NCBI GenBank assembly: GCA_049841135.1 | Contig: JASGHK010000005.1 | Span: forward strand, 1,736,001 to 1,800,000 | Direction: 5' to 3' | DNA length: 64,000 nucleotides | Origin: JACRCT01 sp049841135 | Lineage (GTDB): Bacteria; Myxococcota; Myxococcia; Myxococcales; UBA5297 | Shown here: one piece after another, positions 45,148-53,526 of the stretch | How positions within the stretch are numbered: the stretch's first letter is position 1 | How the letters are laid out: each line of letters starts with the position of its first letter | The notes under the pieces: generated by a model | Told to the model about the DNA's origin: nothing | Seen by the model: only the letters and a program-made list of their open reading frames with translations | Database searches by the model: none | Program-made: the position numbers and the translations under genes

Positions 45148-45219
45148 GCCTGCGCCGCTCAGCTGGCGCAGAGCGAGCGCACGTGAAGGCAGGATGACCG
45201 CCGCCGGTCGAGGCGCCCG

Positions 45220-45537
45220 ATGTCCCGAACGTTTCTTGCCCAGGTTCGCTTTCTGACGCACGGGGAGGGTGGACGCATGACGCCGCCAGCCTCCGGGTAC
45301 CGCCCGGCGCTCAAGGTCGGCGACGTGTTCACGTCGTGCGCCGTCCACGCGCAGGACGACACGGAGGTCTTCGAGCCGGGGCGGACCTACAACGTCTTGC
45401 TCGAGGTCCTCTTCTGGGACGAGTACCGGGATCGGTTCACGAAGGATCTCCAGGTCGAGCTCTTCGAAGGCAGTCGGTGCGTGGGCCGCGGGAGCTTCTC
45501 GGAGCCGCCGGCCGTCGAGCAGCCCATGCCGGGTTGA
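45220..45537 (+). CDS. Small protein with EF-Tu C-terminal-like beta-barrel
   Basis: 105 residues. The sequence LAQVRFLTHGEGGRMTPPAS with GYRPALKVGD matches the third-domain barrel of translation factors (in EF-Tu: A-x-V-Y-x-L-x-x-x-E-G-G-R-x-x-P-x-x-x-x-Y-R-P-Q-F) and the end EGSRCVGRGSFSE matches its REGGRTVGAG turn. Stand-alone copies of this domain exist in many bacteria with no known function; this is not a translation factor because GTPase domains are absent. ATG 45220, no strong ribosome-binding site. The bidirectional terminator at 45604 follows. Confidence 0.7.
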   Translation: MSRTFLAQVRFLTHGEGGRMTPPASGYRPALKVGDVFTSCAVHAQDDTEVFEPGRTYNVLLEVLFWDEYRDRFTKDLQVELFEGSRCVGRGSFSEPPAVEQPMPG

Positions 45538-45603
45538 GAGGGATTCGAGCCGGAGATCGCGCCCGGTCGACGTTCCGTGAAGACAGGAGCCTCTGAAACG
45601 GAA

Positions 45604-45630
45604 GGGGCAGGTCCGGTTTGGACCTGCCCC
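45604..45630. terminator. Bidirectional intrinsic terminator
   Basis: Perfect 11-bp stem GGGGCAGGTCC / GGACCTGCCCC with loop GGTTT, between convergent stops at 45537 and 45666. The plus strand continues TGGTCTTCGTTCTTCTCGTT, and the minus strand CTTCCGTTTC, both T-rich. Confidence 0.8.
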
Positions 45631-45665
45631 TGGTCTTCGTTCTTCTCGTTCGCGATGCGTCGTCG

Positions 45666-46872
45666 CTAGCCGGGGCAGAGCACGCCGCAGTCCCAGCTGC
45701 AGTTCCAGGTGTCCTCGCCGTAGGCGCAGTAGCCGTCGCCGCAGGCGGGGGCGCAGTCGGCCGAGCAGGTGGTGCCGCTCTCGCTGGGGTCGCACACGCC
45801 GTCGCCGCAGAAGCTGGTGCAGTCGGTGGGGCAGGTCAGCCCGTCCTCGGTGTAGTCGCAGGCGCCATCGCCGCAGGAAGCCGCGCAGTCGGCCGAGCAG
45901 CTCCAGCCGTCCTCGCCGCCGCCGCAGAAGCCGTCGCCGCAGAAGCCCTCGCACACGTCGCAGTCCTCGGGGCAGATCCAGCCGTCCTCGCCGGCGTCGC
46001 AGAAGCCGTCACCGCAGGCGCTCAGGTCGCCGCAGTCCGCCGAGCAGCTCCAGGAATCCTCCAGCGAGTCGCAGGTGCCGTCGCCGCAGTAGCTGCACGC
46101 GCCGCAGTCGGTCGAGCAGCTGCCGCAGGTCTCGCTTCCGTTGCAGACGCGGTCGCCGCAGTAGGCCACGGGGGCGCAGCTGCCGCAGTCGCTGGAGCAG
46201 GAGCTGCAGGACTCGCTGCCGTTGCAGACGCGGTCGCCGCAGTAGGCGACGGGGACGCAGCTGCCGCAGTCGCTGGAGCAGGAGCTGCAGGACTCGCTGC
46301 CGTTGCAGACGCGGTCGCCGCAGTAGGCGACGGGGACGCTCCCCGTCACCGCGAGGCGGAAGCTGCCGGAGTCGCCGTAGGCGCCGTCCACGACGATGAC
46401 GATGGACTGCCCCGCGCTCAGGGACAGCGAGACGCTGTCGGCGCCCGTCAGCAGGTCCAGGCAGGCGAGCTTCCCGGCCGGTGTTGGTCTCGGCGCGGAC
46501 ACTGAGCAGCGCGTCGAAGCGGACGTCATAGAGCGAGACCGTGTAGCTGCCGGAGACGGGGGCGGTCCACCGGTAGGAGACGTCCGCGCCGGAGCCACCG
46601 TCGCCGCAGCCGAGGCGGAGCACGTCCCAGCGGCCGCGCGTCGAGCCGCTCACGTCCACCGCCCCGCTGCCCAGGTCGAAGTCCCAGTCGACGGTGCAGG
46701 CGCCGCAATCGGTGGAGCACCACGAGCAGTCCTCGGAGCCCTCGCAGTACCCGTCGCCGCAGACCGGGGAGGTCTGGTGCGAAGGGTGGGTCCCGGTGTC
46801 GCCGTCGATGGGGCCGAAGTAGCAGCCGGCGAACAGCAGCGAGGCAGCCAGGGCAACGAGCGAGCGGTACAT
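45666..46872 (-). CDS. Cys-rich CGDGxC-repeat lipoprotein, frameshifted
   Basis: About 400 residues after correcting a shift near 46480. ATG 46872; signal peptide MYRSLVALAASLLFAGC with lipobox. An N-terminal CGDGYCEGSEDCSWCSTDCG unit is followed by a beta-sandwich (VDWDFDLGSG; SGSYTVSLYDVRFDALLSV; QSIVIVVDGAYGDSGSFRLA) that resembles PPC-like domains, then eleven units of CGDGxCDxxEDxxxCxxDC type. Three of these are nearly identical 27-residue copies encoded by the 81-bp tandem repeat at 46130-46340. It is an exported surface protein; the function of CGDGxC arrays is unknown, though the Asp pattern suggests Ca2+ binding. Confidence 0.8.
46130..46340. repeat. 81-bp tandem repeat in the CGDGxC gene
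   Basis: Two full near-identical copies (46176-46256, 46257-46337) and a partial, more diverged third to the left. The unit preserves frame (27 codons), so copy number can change by slippage or recombination without breaking the protein. Confidence 0.8.
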
Positions 46873-47261
46873 GGTCGACCTCCGAGGAACCGGGGAGTGG
46901 ACTGCTTGGCTCCGGCTCACGTGAAGTCCGACGCGGCGGTGTAGGTGGGATTCAGCCGAGGTGTGTTTCGGAATGTGAAGGGAATGCGCGGCAATTTCCC
47001 CAATGGAGTCCGGCGATTACGGCCGGTGTGATGGGGGTCACGCAGCGACGGCAACGTACGGCCACCAGGGACTTGAAGGCGCTACGCGGGGATTTGCCGG
47101 GAGTGCAACGGCCGAGCCCCCGGGTGGGACTGAGGCCAGCGCCCTGAGGCAATTGTGACCCTCTTAGGAAGTTGCTCCCATCGACACCTACCTGGGGCGG
47201 ACGATATGGACTTTCTACTTCCCGTATTTGGGGGAATCGCTTTCCAGGACGCGGGGTACTC
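46873..47261. promoter_or_regulatory. 389-bp divergent control region
   Basis: No gene. It lies between the starts of the CGDGxC lipoprotein (minus) and the response regulator (plus), so should hold both promoters. A small inverted repeat CCGGC-GATTACG-GCCGG is at 47010-47026, and an AT-richer block (ATATGGACTTTCTACTTCCC) at 47208-47227 is close to the regulator gene. No specific sigma or operator site can be assigned with confidence. Confidence 0.35.
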
Positions 47262-47894
47262 ATGCCCGGGCACCCAGAGCCCGCGAGGACGCCAGAGCCA
47301 CCACAGGTCTACGTCGTCGACGATGAGCGGCAGATCAGCAACCTCGTCCGGCGCTTGCTGGAGAGGGCCGGTTATCGCGTGGCGACGTTCCTCTCGCCGG
47401 TGGAGTTCCTCGAGCAGGCGGATCTGACCGAGCCCACCTGCGTGCTCCTCGACATGAACATGCCCGAGATGACCGGGCTCGACGTGCAGCAGCGGCTCAA
47501 GGGGTACGAGCCACCCCCGCGCATCGTCTTCGTGTCCGGCGGGGCGAGCGTGCCCCACTCGGTGCAGGCGATGAAGGCGGGCGCCGTCGACTTCCTCGAG
47601 AAGCCGTTCCAGAGCGGGACCCTCTTGTCGGCGGTGGCCGACGCCCTGGCCCAGAGCAAGCGCGACTTCGCGGCCCAGCAGAAGCGCACGGCCGCGCGCG
47701 AACGCCTCCAGAAGCTCACGCCGCGGGAGCGCGAGGTCATCGAGGCGGTGGTGCGCGGGCTGCGCAGCAAGCAGATCGCCGAGGAGCTGGGCGCCGCCGA
47801 GAAGACGGTCAACATCCACCGCAGCAACGCGATGCGGAAGCTCGAGGTGGAGACCGTGGCGAGGCTCATCGCGCTGATGTCCGAGGCGCGCTGA
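47262..47894 (+). CDS. FixJ-family response regulator (REC-LuxR HTH)
   Basis: 210 residues from ATG 47262. Receiver domain: VYVVDDERQIS (acid pair), LLDMNMPEMTGLDVQQRL with phospho-acceptor Asp, VSGGAS and AVDFLEKPF with the conserved Lys. Linker helix, then LuxR-type helix-turn-helix LTPREREVIEAVVRGLRSKQ and IAEELGAAEKTVNIHRSNAM. Binds DNA after phosphorylation by a sensor kinase, which is not adjacent. Sequence further upstream is open but not conserved. ATG lacks a strong ribosome-binding site. Confidence 0.9.
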   Translation: MPGHPEPARTPEPPQVYVVDDERQISNLVRRLLERAGYRVATFLSPVEFLEQADLTEPTCVLLDMNMPEMTGLDVQQRLKGYEPPPRIVFVSGGASVPHSVQAMKAGAVDFLEKPFQSGTLLSAVADALAQSKRDFAAQQKRTAARERLQKLTPREREVIEAVVRGLRSKQIAEELGAAEKTVNIHRSNAMRKLEVETVARLIALMSEAR

Positions 47895-47982
47895 GGCGGC
47901 GGGCGAGCGGGCCTCCCCCGGCTCGACCGGCCGATCGCGACCGGTTGCGAGCCCGTCCGCCGGCGGTATCCTTCCCGGCCAC

Positions 47983-48456
47983 ATGGCCCTGAGGATGCCG
48001 ACGCTCGAGCTGGAGTCCGTGGTCACCCGCCGCAGGTTCGACCTGGGCCGGCCGGGCAGGCGAGCGCTGGTCATCGTCCATGGCAGGACCTCGAGCGAGG
48101 CCGTGGCCGCCGTCATGCGCGAGGCGCGCCAGCACTGTCCGGACGCCGGTTCCCTCCTCGTCGCGGCGGTGCCCGACGTGAGCCTGGTGCCGCGGCTGAT
48201 GCGGCCGCTCGCCCTGCCGTTCCTCGCCCGGGCCTACCTGGAGGCCGCCGCGAAGCTGCCGGAGGGGCTCGACCCGGTGGAGCACGTGGTCATCCTCCCC
48301 GACTTCACGGGAGCGGCGACCCGCGCGCTCGGCCTGCGGTCGGTCGGGGAGCGTGCGGCGGTGGCGCTCATCGGTGCGGACGGAGAAGTGCTGGGCGTCG
48401 AGCAGGGGGGCGATCCCGTCGGCGCTGCGCGGCGGCTGCTGAGCTCGGTGGCGTGA
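47983..48456 (+). CDS. Thioredoxin-fold (redoxin-like) protein without active-site Cys
   Basis: 157 residues. Strand-helix pattern of a thioredoxin fold: ALVIVHGRTSSEAVAAVMRE, LLVAAVPDVSLVP, HVVILPDFTGAATRALGL and a final AAVALIGADGEVLGVEQGG. The CxxC or peroxiredoxin Cys is absent (a single Cys in RQHCPDAG sits elsewhere), so it is not a classical oxidoreductase. Soluble. ATG 47983 near GGCCAC; 88 bp downstream of the response regulator, may share its operon. Confidence 0.6.
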   Translation: MALRMPTLELESVVTRRRFDLGRPGRRALVIVHGRTSSEAVAAVMREARQHCPDAGSLLVAAVPDVSLVPRLMRPLALPFLARAYLEAAAKLPEGLDPVEHVVILPDFTGAATRALGLRSVGERAAVALIGADGEVLGVEQGGDPVGAARRLLSSVA

Positions 48457-48559
48457 GGCGTTCGTCCGAGGGGATGGCGCTCGACGCAGTTCCTGCTTGT
48501 GCCCACAGCTCCACCTGCGGTTGAGTGCGCCCCTTTTCGCCACCAGGAGACTTCGCTCC

Positions 48560-49786
48560 ATGACCGTGCTGCCGACCCTGCTCGTCCTGCTCAACGCCGC
48601 CGCAGCGCCCGCGCCCGCCGCGGCGCCGGACCTCGTCGACCTGCTCGACTTCGACCAGGGCGCGGTGCTCGTCTCCGAGCCGCCCTCCTACGGCGAGGAG
48701 GTCGCCGCGTGGTCGGCGTTCCGCCTCTCGGATGGCAGCGTCAAGGACGGCTGGGCCTCGCCGGAAGGTACCGTGGGCCCGAGCGAGTTCGTCTGGGAGC
48801 TCGACCAGGACGCCGAGCCGAAGACGCTGCGCGTGGTCACCGCCGGATCGGACGAGGAGAGCTACCCCGGCGTCAGCGGCAAGGGCTTCGAGCTCTACTT
48901 CGCTGGCGTGACCGGGCCCTTCGAGAAGGCCGGCGCCTTCGAGGTCCCCAAGTCGAGCCAGAAGGAGTTCCCGGTCTCGGCGAAGAAGCCCGTCCGCCGC
49001 GTGAAGCTGGTGGTGAAGGGCAACCACGGCAGCGACCGCTATACCGAGGTGATGGAGGTGGACCTGCTCGGCAAGAAGCTCGGCGCCCTGCCGGCGATCG
49101 ACGCCACGGGCGACTTCTACTCCACGCAGTGGAACGGCCTGCGCATCAAGCAGACGGGGACCCGCATCGACGGCTGCTACGACTACGCGCATGGCGTCTT
49201 CAGCGGCGGGCTGGACGGCAACGTGGCCAAGGTCGCCTGGAGCGAGTTCGACGACGAGGGCCACCTCCACAGCAAGGGCCTGGCGACCTTCGTGGTCGCG
49301 CCCGACAAGTCGAAGGTGCGCGGCATCTACTTCCGCGACGGCAGCGAGGGCGTCGCCGGCACCTGGAACCTCGAGAAGCCCACGGACGCCGACCAGAAGC
49401 CCAAGTGCAAGCCGCCCGGAGGCAGCCTCGCGGACCGGCTCAAGAAGGACGGCCGGCTCGTGGTCTACGGCATCCGCTTCGACGTGAACAAGGACGTGCC
49501 CCGCCCCGACTCCGAGCCGACCCTCAGCGAGATCCTCGCGATGCTCAAGGAGAACGCCTCGCTCAAGCTGCAGGTCGAGGGCCACACCGACGCCACCAAC
49601 ACCGACGCCTACAACCAGGACCTGTCCGAGCGCCGCGCCAAGGCCGTCGTCGCCTGGCTCACCGGCAAGGGCATCGACGGCGCGCGGCTCAAGCCCAAGG
49701 GGTTCGGGCGCACGCGGCCGGTGGCGAGCAACGACACCGCGCAGGGCCGAGCGCTGAACCGCCGCGTCGAGCTGGCGCCGCAGTAG
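48560..49786 (+). CDS. OmpA-family peptidoglycan-binding protein
   Basis: 408 residues. Signal peptide MTVLPTLLVLLNAAAAPAPA. The N-terminal half is a F5/8-type or discoidin-like beta-domain (LYFAGVTGPFEKAGAF; RVKLVVKGNHGSDRYTEVMEV). The C-terminal OmpA domain has YGIRFDVNKDVPRPDSEPTL, LQVEGHTDATNTDAYNQDLS and RAKAVVAWLTGKGID...GFGRTRPVASNDT, with the Asp and Arg that hold the diaminopimelate of peptidoglycan. It anchors an outer-surface complex to the wall. Tail GRALNRRVELAPQ is typical. Confidence 0.85.
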   Translation: MTVLPTLLVLLNAAAAPAPAAAPDLVDLLDFDQGAVLVSEPPSYGEEVAAWSAFRLSDGSVKDGWASPEGTVGPSEFVWELDQDAEPKTLRVVTAGSDEESYPGVSGKGFELYFAGVTGPFEKAGAFEVPKSSQKEFPVSAKKPVRRVKLVVKGNHGSDRYTEVMEVDLLGKKLGALPAIDATGDFYSTQWNGLRIKQTGTRIDGCYDYAHGVFSGGLDGNVAKVAWSEFDDEGHLHSKGLATFVVAPDKSKVRGIYFRDGSEGVAGTWNLEKPTDADQKPKCKPPGGSLADRLKKDGRLVVYGIRFDVNKDVPRPDSEPTLSEILAMLKENASLKLQVEGHTDATNTDAYNQDLSERRAKAVVAWLTGKGIDGARLKPKGFGRTRPVASNDTAQGRALNRRVELAPQ

Positions 49787-49934
49787 TCGCAACCCCACCC
49801 CCGCGGCCCCTCCCCCGCCTCCCCGTCGCAAACGGATTCTCCGGATCAAAGGGAGGTGGGCTCACTGCTCCGGTGAGGAGCCCGCCTCTGCTTGTTCCGA
49901 CCATGGGCGTGACACGGAGGATTGCTGGAGCGTG

Positions 49935-50147
49935 GTCGCGCCGCGGGTTGCATCGAGCAACCCGAAGCTCGTTCCGTACCGCCCGTCAGCGACCGAACGG
50001 ATTTGGTGTCGCGCCGCGGGTTGCATTGAGCAACCCACGGGCTCCTCCCGAGCAGTGAGCAACCCGAGCTCGTTCCGTACCGCCCGTCAGCGACCGAACG
50101 GATTAGGTGTCGCGCCGCGGGTTGCATTGAGCAACCCACGGGCTCCT
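49935..50147. repeat. REP-like hairpin repeats (three copies)
   Basis: Three hairpins GGGTTGC-ATYGA-GCAACCC at 49945-49963, 50018-50036 and 50119-50137, joined by the direct repeat CGTTCCGTACCGCCCGTCAG (49970, 50071), giving a period of 101 bp for the last two. A further partial copy (51941-51985) lies beyond the IS110 element, so the element appears to have landed in the array. The stretch 49787-49934 has no recognisable feature. Confidence 0.75.
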
Positions 50148-50324
50148 GTCATGAAAACCTTCGTCAAATCTGGCTTGGAGGTAAACAAAGCCTCAGGCCG
50201 TCGGTGACGGTCGGGTTCGGCGGGCAGGGATGTGGCGTGAGACCTTAGTTCGCCTCGGGCGTGTTGGAAGGCAACGGTGTCCCGTAGAGCGTTGCTGGTC
50301 GCTCGGCGGGGCGATCGTGTGACT

Positions 50325-51638
50325 TCAGTCTGGGTCGGTTCTGATCGCCTTGCGCTTGTACTTCTTCGAGCGCTTCGGGGCCGTGAGCTCGGCCTTCGGC
50401 TCGGGCTCAGCCGGCACCGTGGGCTTCAGCACGACGTAGCCGTTCGCCGAGAGCTTGCGGGCGGCCTTTTCCAGGTGCTGCTTCTTCGCTCGCTCGAGAT
50501 GCTCGACCGGCAGCTCCTTGTACTCGGTCTTCTGGCGAAGCACTTGGTAGACGGCGATGGCCAGCTTGTGGGCGATCGCCACGATGGCCCTCTTGGCCCC
50601 GCGGCGCGATTTGAGCTTGTAGTACTTCGTCTTCAGGTAGCCCGGCGACTTGATGGCCGCCCACGCGCACTCGACCAGCAGCGAGCGCAGGAAGCAGTTG
50701 CCCAGGTTCGTGGGGCTGTTCGCGCGCTTGCCGGCGCTCATGTTGTTGCCGGGACTGAGGCCGCACCAGCTTGAGAATGCGCGCTGGTTGGGAAAGGAAC
50801 TCAAGTCCGTCCCTATCTCGCCGATGATCGCGGCGAAGCTCACCGCGCCGACACCCACGATCGACTCGAGCCGCTTCTGAGCCTCCTCGTGCGGCTTGAG
50901 GTTCTTGTCGATCTCGTCGTCGAGCGCCGCGATCCGCTTCTCGGTGGCGACGACATGCTCGTACTGGCTCTTGAGCACGAATCGGGCGGCGTCATCCAGC
51001 GGCGCCTCGAGGGCTTGCTGGATATCGGCCGCCTTCTTCTTGAGCGTCCCCTTCGCCAACTGCGCCATCTGCTCCGGCGTCGCCTTGCCAGCGATCAACG
51101 CCAAGATGATTTGGCGCCCAGAGACTCCGAAGACGTCGGAGAGGAACGTCGAGAGCTTCACGCCGTGGCGCTCCAACACCTTGATCAACCTGTTGCGCTC
51201 GGTCGCTGCCGACTGCACCAGGCGATGGCGCTGGCGTGTCAGTTCGCGCAGTTGCCGTATCGGTCTCGGCGGAACGAAGCCTGGTTTGAGCAGACCATGG
51301 CGCGCCAGCTCGCAGATCCACATGGAGTCGCACACGTCCGTCTTTCTGCCCGGGACATTCTTGATGTGCCTCGCGTTGGCCACGATGACGTTCGGGACGA
51401 CGCCCTCCAACATCTCGTACACAGGCATCCAGTAAACGCCCGTACTCTCCATCGCGACACACGTACAACCCATCGACTGGATCCACTGGGCCATCTCCTT
51501 CAGCCCAGAGGCCACCGTCGAGAAACTGCGCACTTCCTTGCGCTGTCGCTTCCGTCTGCCGTCTTGAACGATCACGCAAGCGACAACGACAGCCTGGTGA
51601 ACGTCCACGCCACAACAACTTCGATGAGTCACGTCCAT
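50325..51638 (-). CDS. IS110-family transposase (DEDD recombinase)
   Basis: 437 residues from ATG 51638. N-terminal RuvC-like domain: CGVDVHQAVVVACV (first Asp), CVAMESTGVYWMP (Glu), KTDVCDSMWICEL (two Asp). Coiled coil in the middle, then the Transposase_20 domain VGVGAVSFAAIIGEIG and FSSWCGLSPGNNMSAGKRAN with its conserved Ser. C-terminal Lys-rich tail. Such enzymes insert and excise through an RNA-guided recombination. Complete, without frameshift, so probably active. Confidence 0.9.
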   Translation of the reverse strand: MDVTHRSCCGVDVHQAVVVACVIVQDGRRKRQRKEVRSFSTVASGLKEMAQWIQSMGCTCVAMESTGVYWMPVYEMLEGVVPNVIVANARHIKNVPGRKTDVCDSMWICELARHGLLKPGFVPPRPIRQLRELTRQRHRLVQSAATERNRLIKVLERHGVKLSTFLSDVFGVSGRQIILALIAGKATPEQMAQLAKGTLKKKAADIQQALEAPLDDAARFVLKSQYEHVVATEKRIAALDDEIDKNLKPHEEAQKRLESIVGVGAVSFAAIIGEIGTDLSSFPNQRAFSSWCGLSPGNNMSAGKRANSPTNLGNCFLRSLLVECAWAAIKSPGYLKTKYYKLKSRRGAKRAIVAIAHKLAIAVYQVLRQKTEYKELPVEHLERAKKQHLEKAARKLSANGYVVLKPTVPAEPEPKAELTAPKRSKKYKRKAIRTDPD

Positions 51639-51930
51639 GGTCAGCCTCCTTGTGAGAACAGCGTCGGAGACGACCGCTACGCTGCTTGGCAGCAACGAAG
51701 CCTGTCATGCGTGCTCACCCGAGCGACTTCCCCGGGGGCAACAACCAGCGGTACAACGCACAGCGCGGACCATTCTCCCCGACGGGGTCGACACCACCAT
51801 TAGGGTCCGGTCTCGAACGGTCGCCTTCGACAAGCTCCATTCGAGCCCAGAATGGTCCGCACTTCCTCTTCTCCACCTCACGCGACGCATAGGGGTTTTC
51901 ATTCCCAGCGATGCGCGAAGCGCATGACGG
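51639..51930 (-). ncRNA. Candidate bridge RNA region of the IS110 element
   Basis: The 294-nt non-coding end upstream of the transposase is much longer than a plain promoter. It contains a perfect 12-bp inverted repeat GCGGACCATTCT (51765-51776) / AGAATGGTCCGC (51849-51860), 72 bases apart, and a short hairpin GATGCGCGAAGCGCAT (51910-51925). In IS110-group elements this end encodes the bridge RNA that base-pairs with donor and target DNA. In IS1111-group elements the RNA is at the other end, where 177 nt are free (50148-50324). Fold not computed. Confidence 0.45.
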
Positions 51931-51940
51931 CTCTCCCCGG

Positions 51941-51985
51941 AGCAGTGAGCAACCCGAAGCTCGTTCCGTACCACCCGTCAGCGAC
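51941..51985. repeat. Right-hand partial REP-like repeat
   Basis: AGCAGTGAGCAACCCGAAGC followed by TCGTTCCGTACCACCCGTCA, a diverged copy of the array at 49935-50147. It overlaps the last codons of the radical SAM gene (stop at 51978). Confidence 0.7.
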
Positions 51986-53096
51986 GGGGAGGCGGGGGAG
52001 GGGCCTTGACGGCATCGAGGTACAGACACCGCAGCGGGTCGTTCTGCGGCGAGTGATACAGGTGCAGGCTCCCGCCCTGGCACCTCGAGAACTGGTCGCA
52101 GCTCCCGCACCGGCCCTTGTCCGTCCAGCCGCGGTCGCGGAAGACCTGGTAGCGCTGCTCCCAGAGGTCCTTGAACCGCTCGCGGCGCACGTCCTCGCCC
52201 TGCACGAACGCGTCGCCCAGCTCCGGACAGGCGCCGACCCGTCCGTCGCACAGGATGCCGCCGATGCTGATCCCGGCGAGGCAATACCAGAGGTGGGTTC
52301 GAGCCTGGCCCTCGAACTGCTCGCCCAAGAAGCCCTCTTCGCAGAACTCGGGCGCGGGCATCAGCCCGTCCTTCCGGGCTTCGCTGACGTACTCGATGAT
52401 CTGCCGCAGCTGAGCGTGGCTGGGCACGAGCTCCTGGTTCACCGCGGCGCGCCCGATGGGCATCACCGGCACCACCCGCCACAGCGGCACCTTGCGCTCC
52501 GCCACCAGCTTGCGCATCTCCGGCAGGTGCTCGACCGCCGGCGCGGTGATGGTCGACATGATCTCGAGCTTGCCGTTGAAGCCGGCAGCCTTGAGGTGCC
52601 CGACCGCGTCGATGACCTTCTGCGAGCTGCCCTTGCCGCGCAGCTTGTCGTTGAGCTCCGGGGGCGCGTCCATCGAGAGCGAGACGGAGCGCATCCCCAG
52701 CGAGACCACGCGGTGCGCCACCCCGGCGTCCATGGTCTGGCCGTTGGTCACCATGCCCCAGGGGAACTTGAGGCGCTGCAGCGCCGCCATGAAGTCGAAG
52801 ATGCCTTCCTTGACGGTCGGCTCGCCGCCCATCACCGCGACCATCACCTGGGTGGCGTCGAAGTCGGCGGCGATCTGCTCCATCACGCCGATCCACTCGG
52901 CGGTGGTCATCTCCGGCCGCTGCTCCTTGCCGTTGCAGGAGGAGCCACAGTAGCTGCAGGCCAGGTTGCAGCGCCGCGTCACCTCGACGAAGAGGTAGCG
53001 AAGGGGATGCGCGCGCCGGAGCAGCGCGAGCTCGCCCTCGTGGAGCTTCCAGCGGACGGAACGCTTCAGGTCTTCAGGGAGAAAGTCGAGGTTCAC
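51978..53096 (-). CDS. Radical SAM/SPASM peptide-modifying enzyme
   Basis: 372 residues from GTG 53096 (VNLDFLPEDLKRSV). The [4Fe-4S]-SAM motif CNLACSYC is at residues 43-50 (Cys43, Cys47, Cys50), GGEPTV and MVTNGQTMD follow. The C-terminal SPASM part has the expected cysteines: WYCLAGISIGG, ILCDGRVGACPEL, KGRCGSCDQFSRCQGGSLHL, DPLRCLYL. The CGxCxxFxxCxGGSLHL ending recalls the enzyme of rSAM/lipoprotein systems. Five small lipoprotein genes precede it on the same strand, the last 132 bp upstream. It is inferred to modify their core residues; the chemistry is unknown. The stop lies in a REP-like repeat. Confidence 0.85.
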   Translation of the reverse strand: MNLDFLPEDLKRSVRWKLHEGELALLRRAHPLRYLFVEVTRRCNLACSYCGSSCNGKEQRPEMTTAEWIGVMEQIAADFDATQVMVAVMGGEPTVKEGIFDFMAALQRLKFPWGMVTNGQTMDAGVAHRVVSLGMRSVSLSMDAPPELNDKLRGKGSSQKVIDAVGHLKAAGFNGKLEIMSTITAPAVEHLPEMRKLVAERKVPLWRVVPVMPIGRAAVNQELVPSHAQLRQIIEYVSEARKDGLMPAPEFCEEGFLGEQFEGQARTHLWYCLAGISIGGILCDGRVGACPELGDAFVQGEDVRRERFKDLWEQRYQVFRDRGWTDKGRCGSCDQFSRCQGGSLHLYHSPQNDPLRCLYLDAVKAPPPPPRR

Positions 53097-53228
53097 TTGC
53101 CTGCATCCTCCTCGGTCCCCGAACCGGTGTCGCACCGCCGTTGGGACCGCAGCACCACTCGCCACTCATGCCCGGACAGTCGAGCCTCCGAGACGTGGCG
53201 AGACCTTACCGCCGTTTCGCGCCGATGC

Positions 53229-53517
53229 TCACTGGCCAGCGTCGGGTCGGGTGCCCGGGGTGCAGCTGCCGCCGTCGCCGCAGTACCACTCGCCGCTCAT
53301 GCTCTGGCAGTCGGTGTCGGACGTGCAGGCCTTGGGCCCGTACGCTGCGTCGGCGCCGACGAGGCTGGCGTCGAGGGAGACGGGAGGGCCGTAGGCGGTG
53401 TCCGGGAACGAGTATTCCGTAGAGCGGCTGGCCGCAAGCCGTCGAGGACAGGGTGACGACGGCCCCCAGCAGCTTCATCAGGCCGCGTGCGCCGAAGGTC
53501 GCGAGCTTCTTGGTCAT
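53229..53517 (-). CDS. Small lipoprotein substrate 1 of the radical SAM cluster, frameshifted
   Basis: MTKKLATFGARGLMKLLGAV, then lipobox-like SSTACGQPLYG. One base is missing after LYG (near 53415-53420); in the restored frame it continues YSFPDTAYGPPVSL, ...AYGPKACTSDTDC, EWYCGDGGSC and ends RPDAGQ at 53229. It carries three Tyr-Gly motifs rather than two and a longer core than its paralogues. Length after correction is about 95 residues. It is the gene closest to the enzyme. ATG 53517 lies 9 bp after the stop of substrate 2. Confidence 0.65.
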
Positions 53518-53526
53518 GGTCAGGTC

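Larger units (their letters stand above)
50148..51932 (-). mobile_element. IS110-family insertion sequence
   Basis: About 1.79 kb. The left boundary is where the REP-like repeat ends (GGCTCCT|GTCATG), the right where it resumes (CTCTCCCCGGAGCAG). A 9-bp inverted repeat (ATGAAAACC at 50151, GGTTTTCAT at 51894-51902) lies near both ends, as in the IS1111 group. There is no target duplication to see. Ends are approximate to within about 30 bp, especially on the right. Confidence 0.75.
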
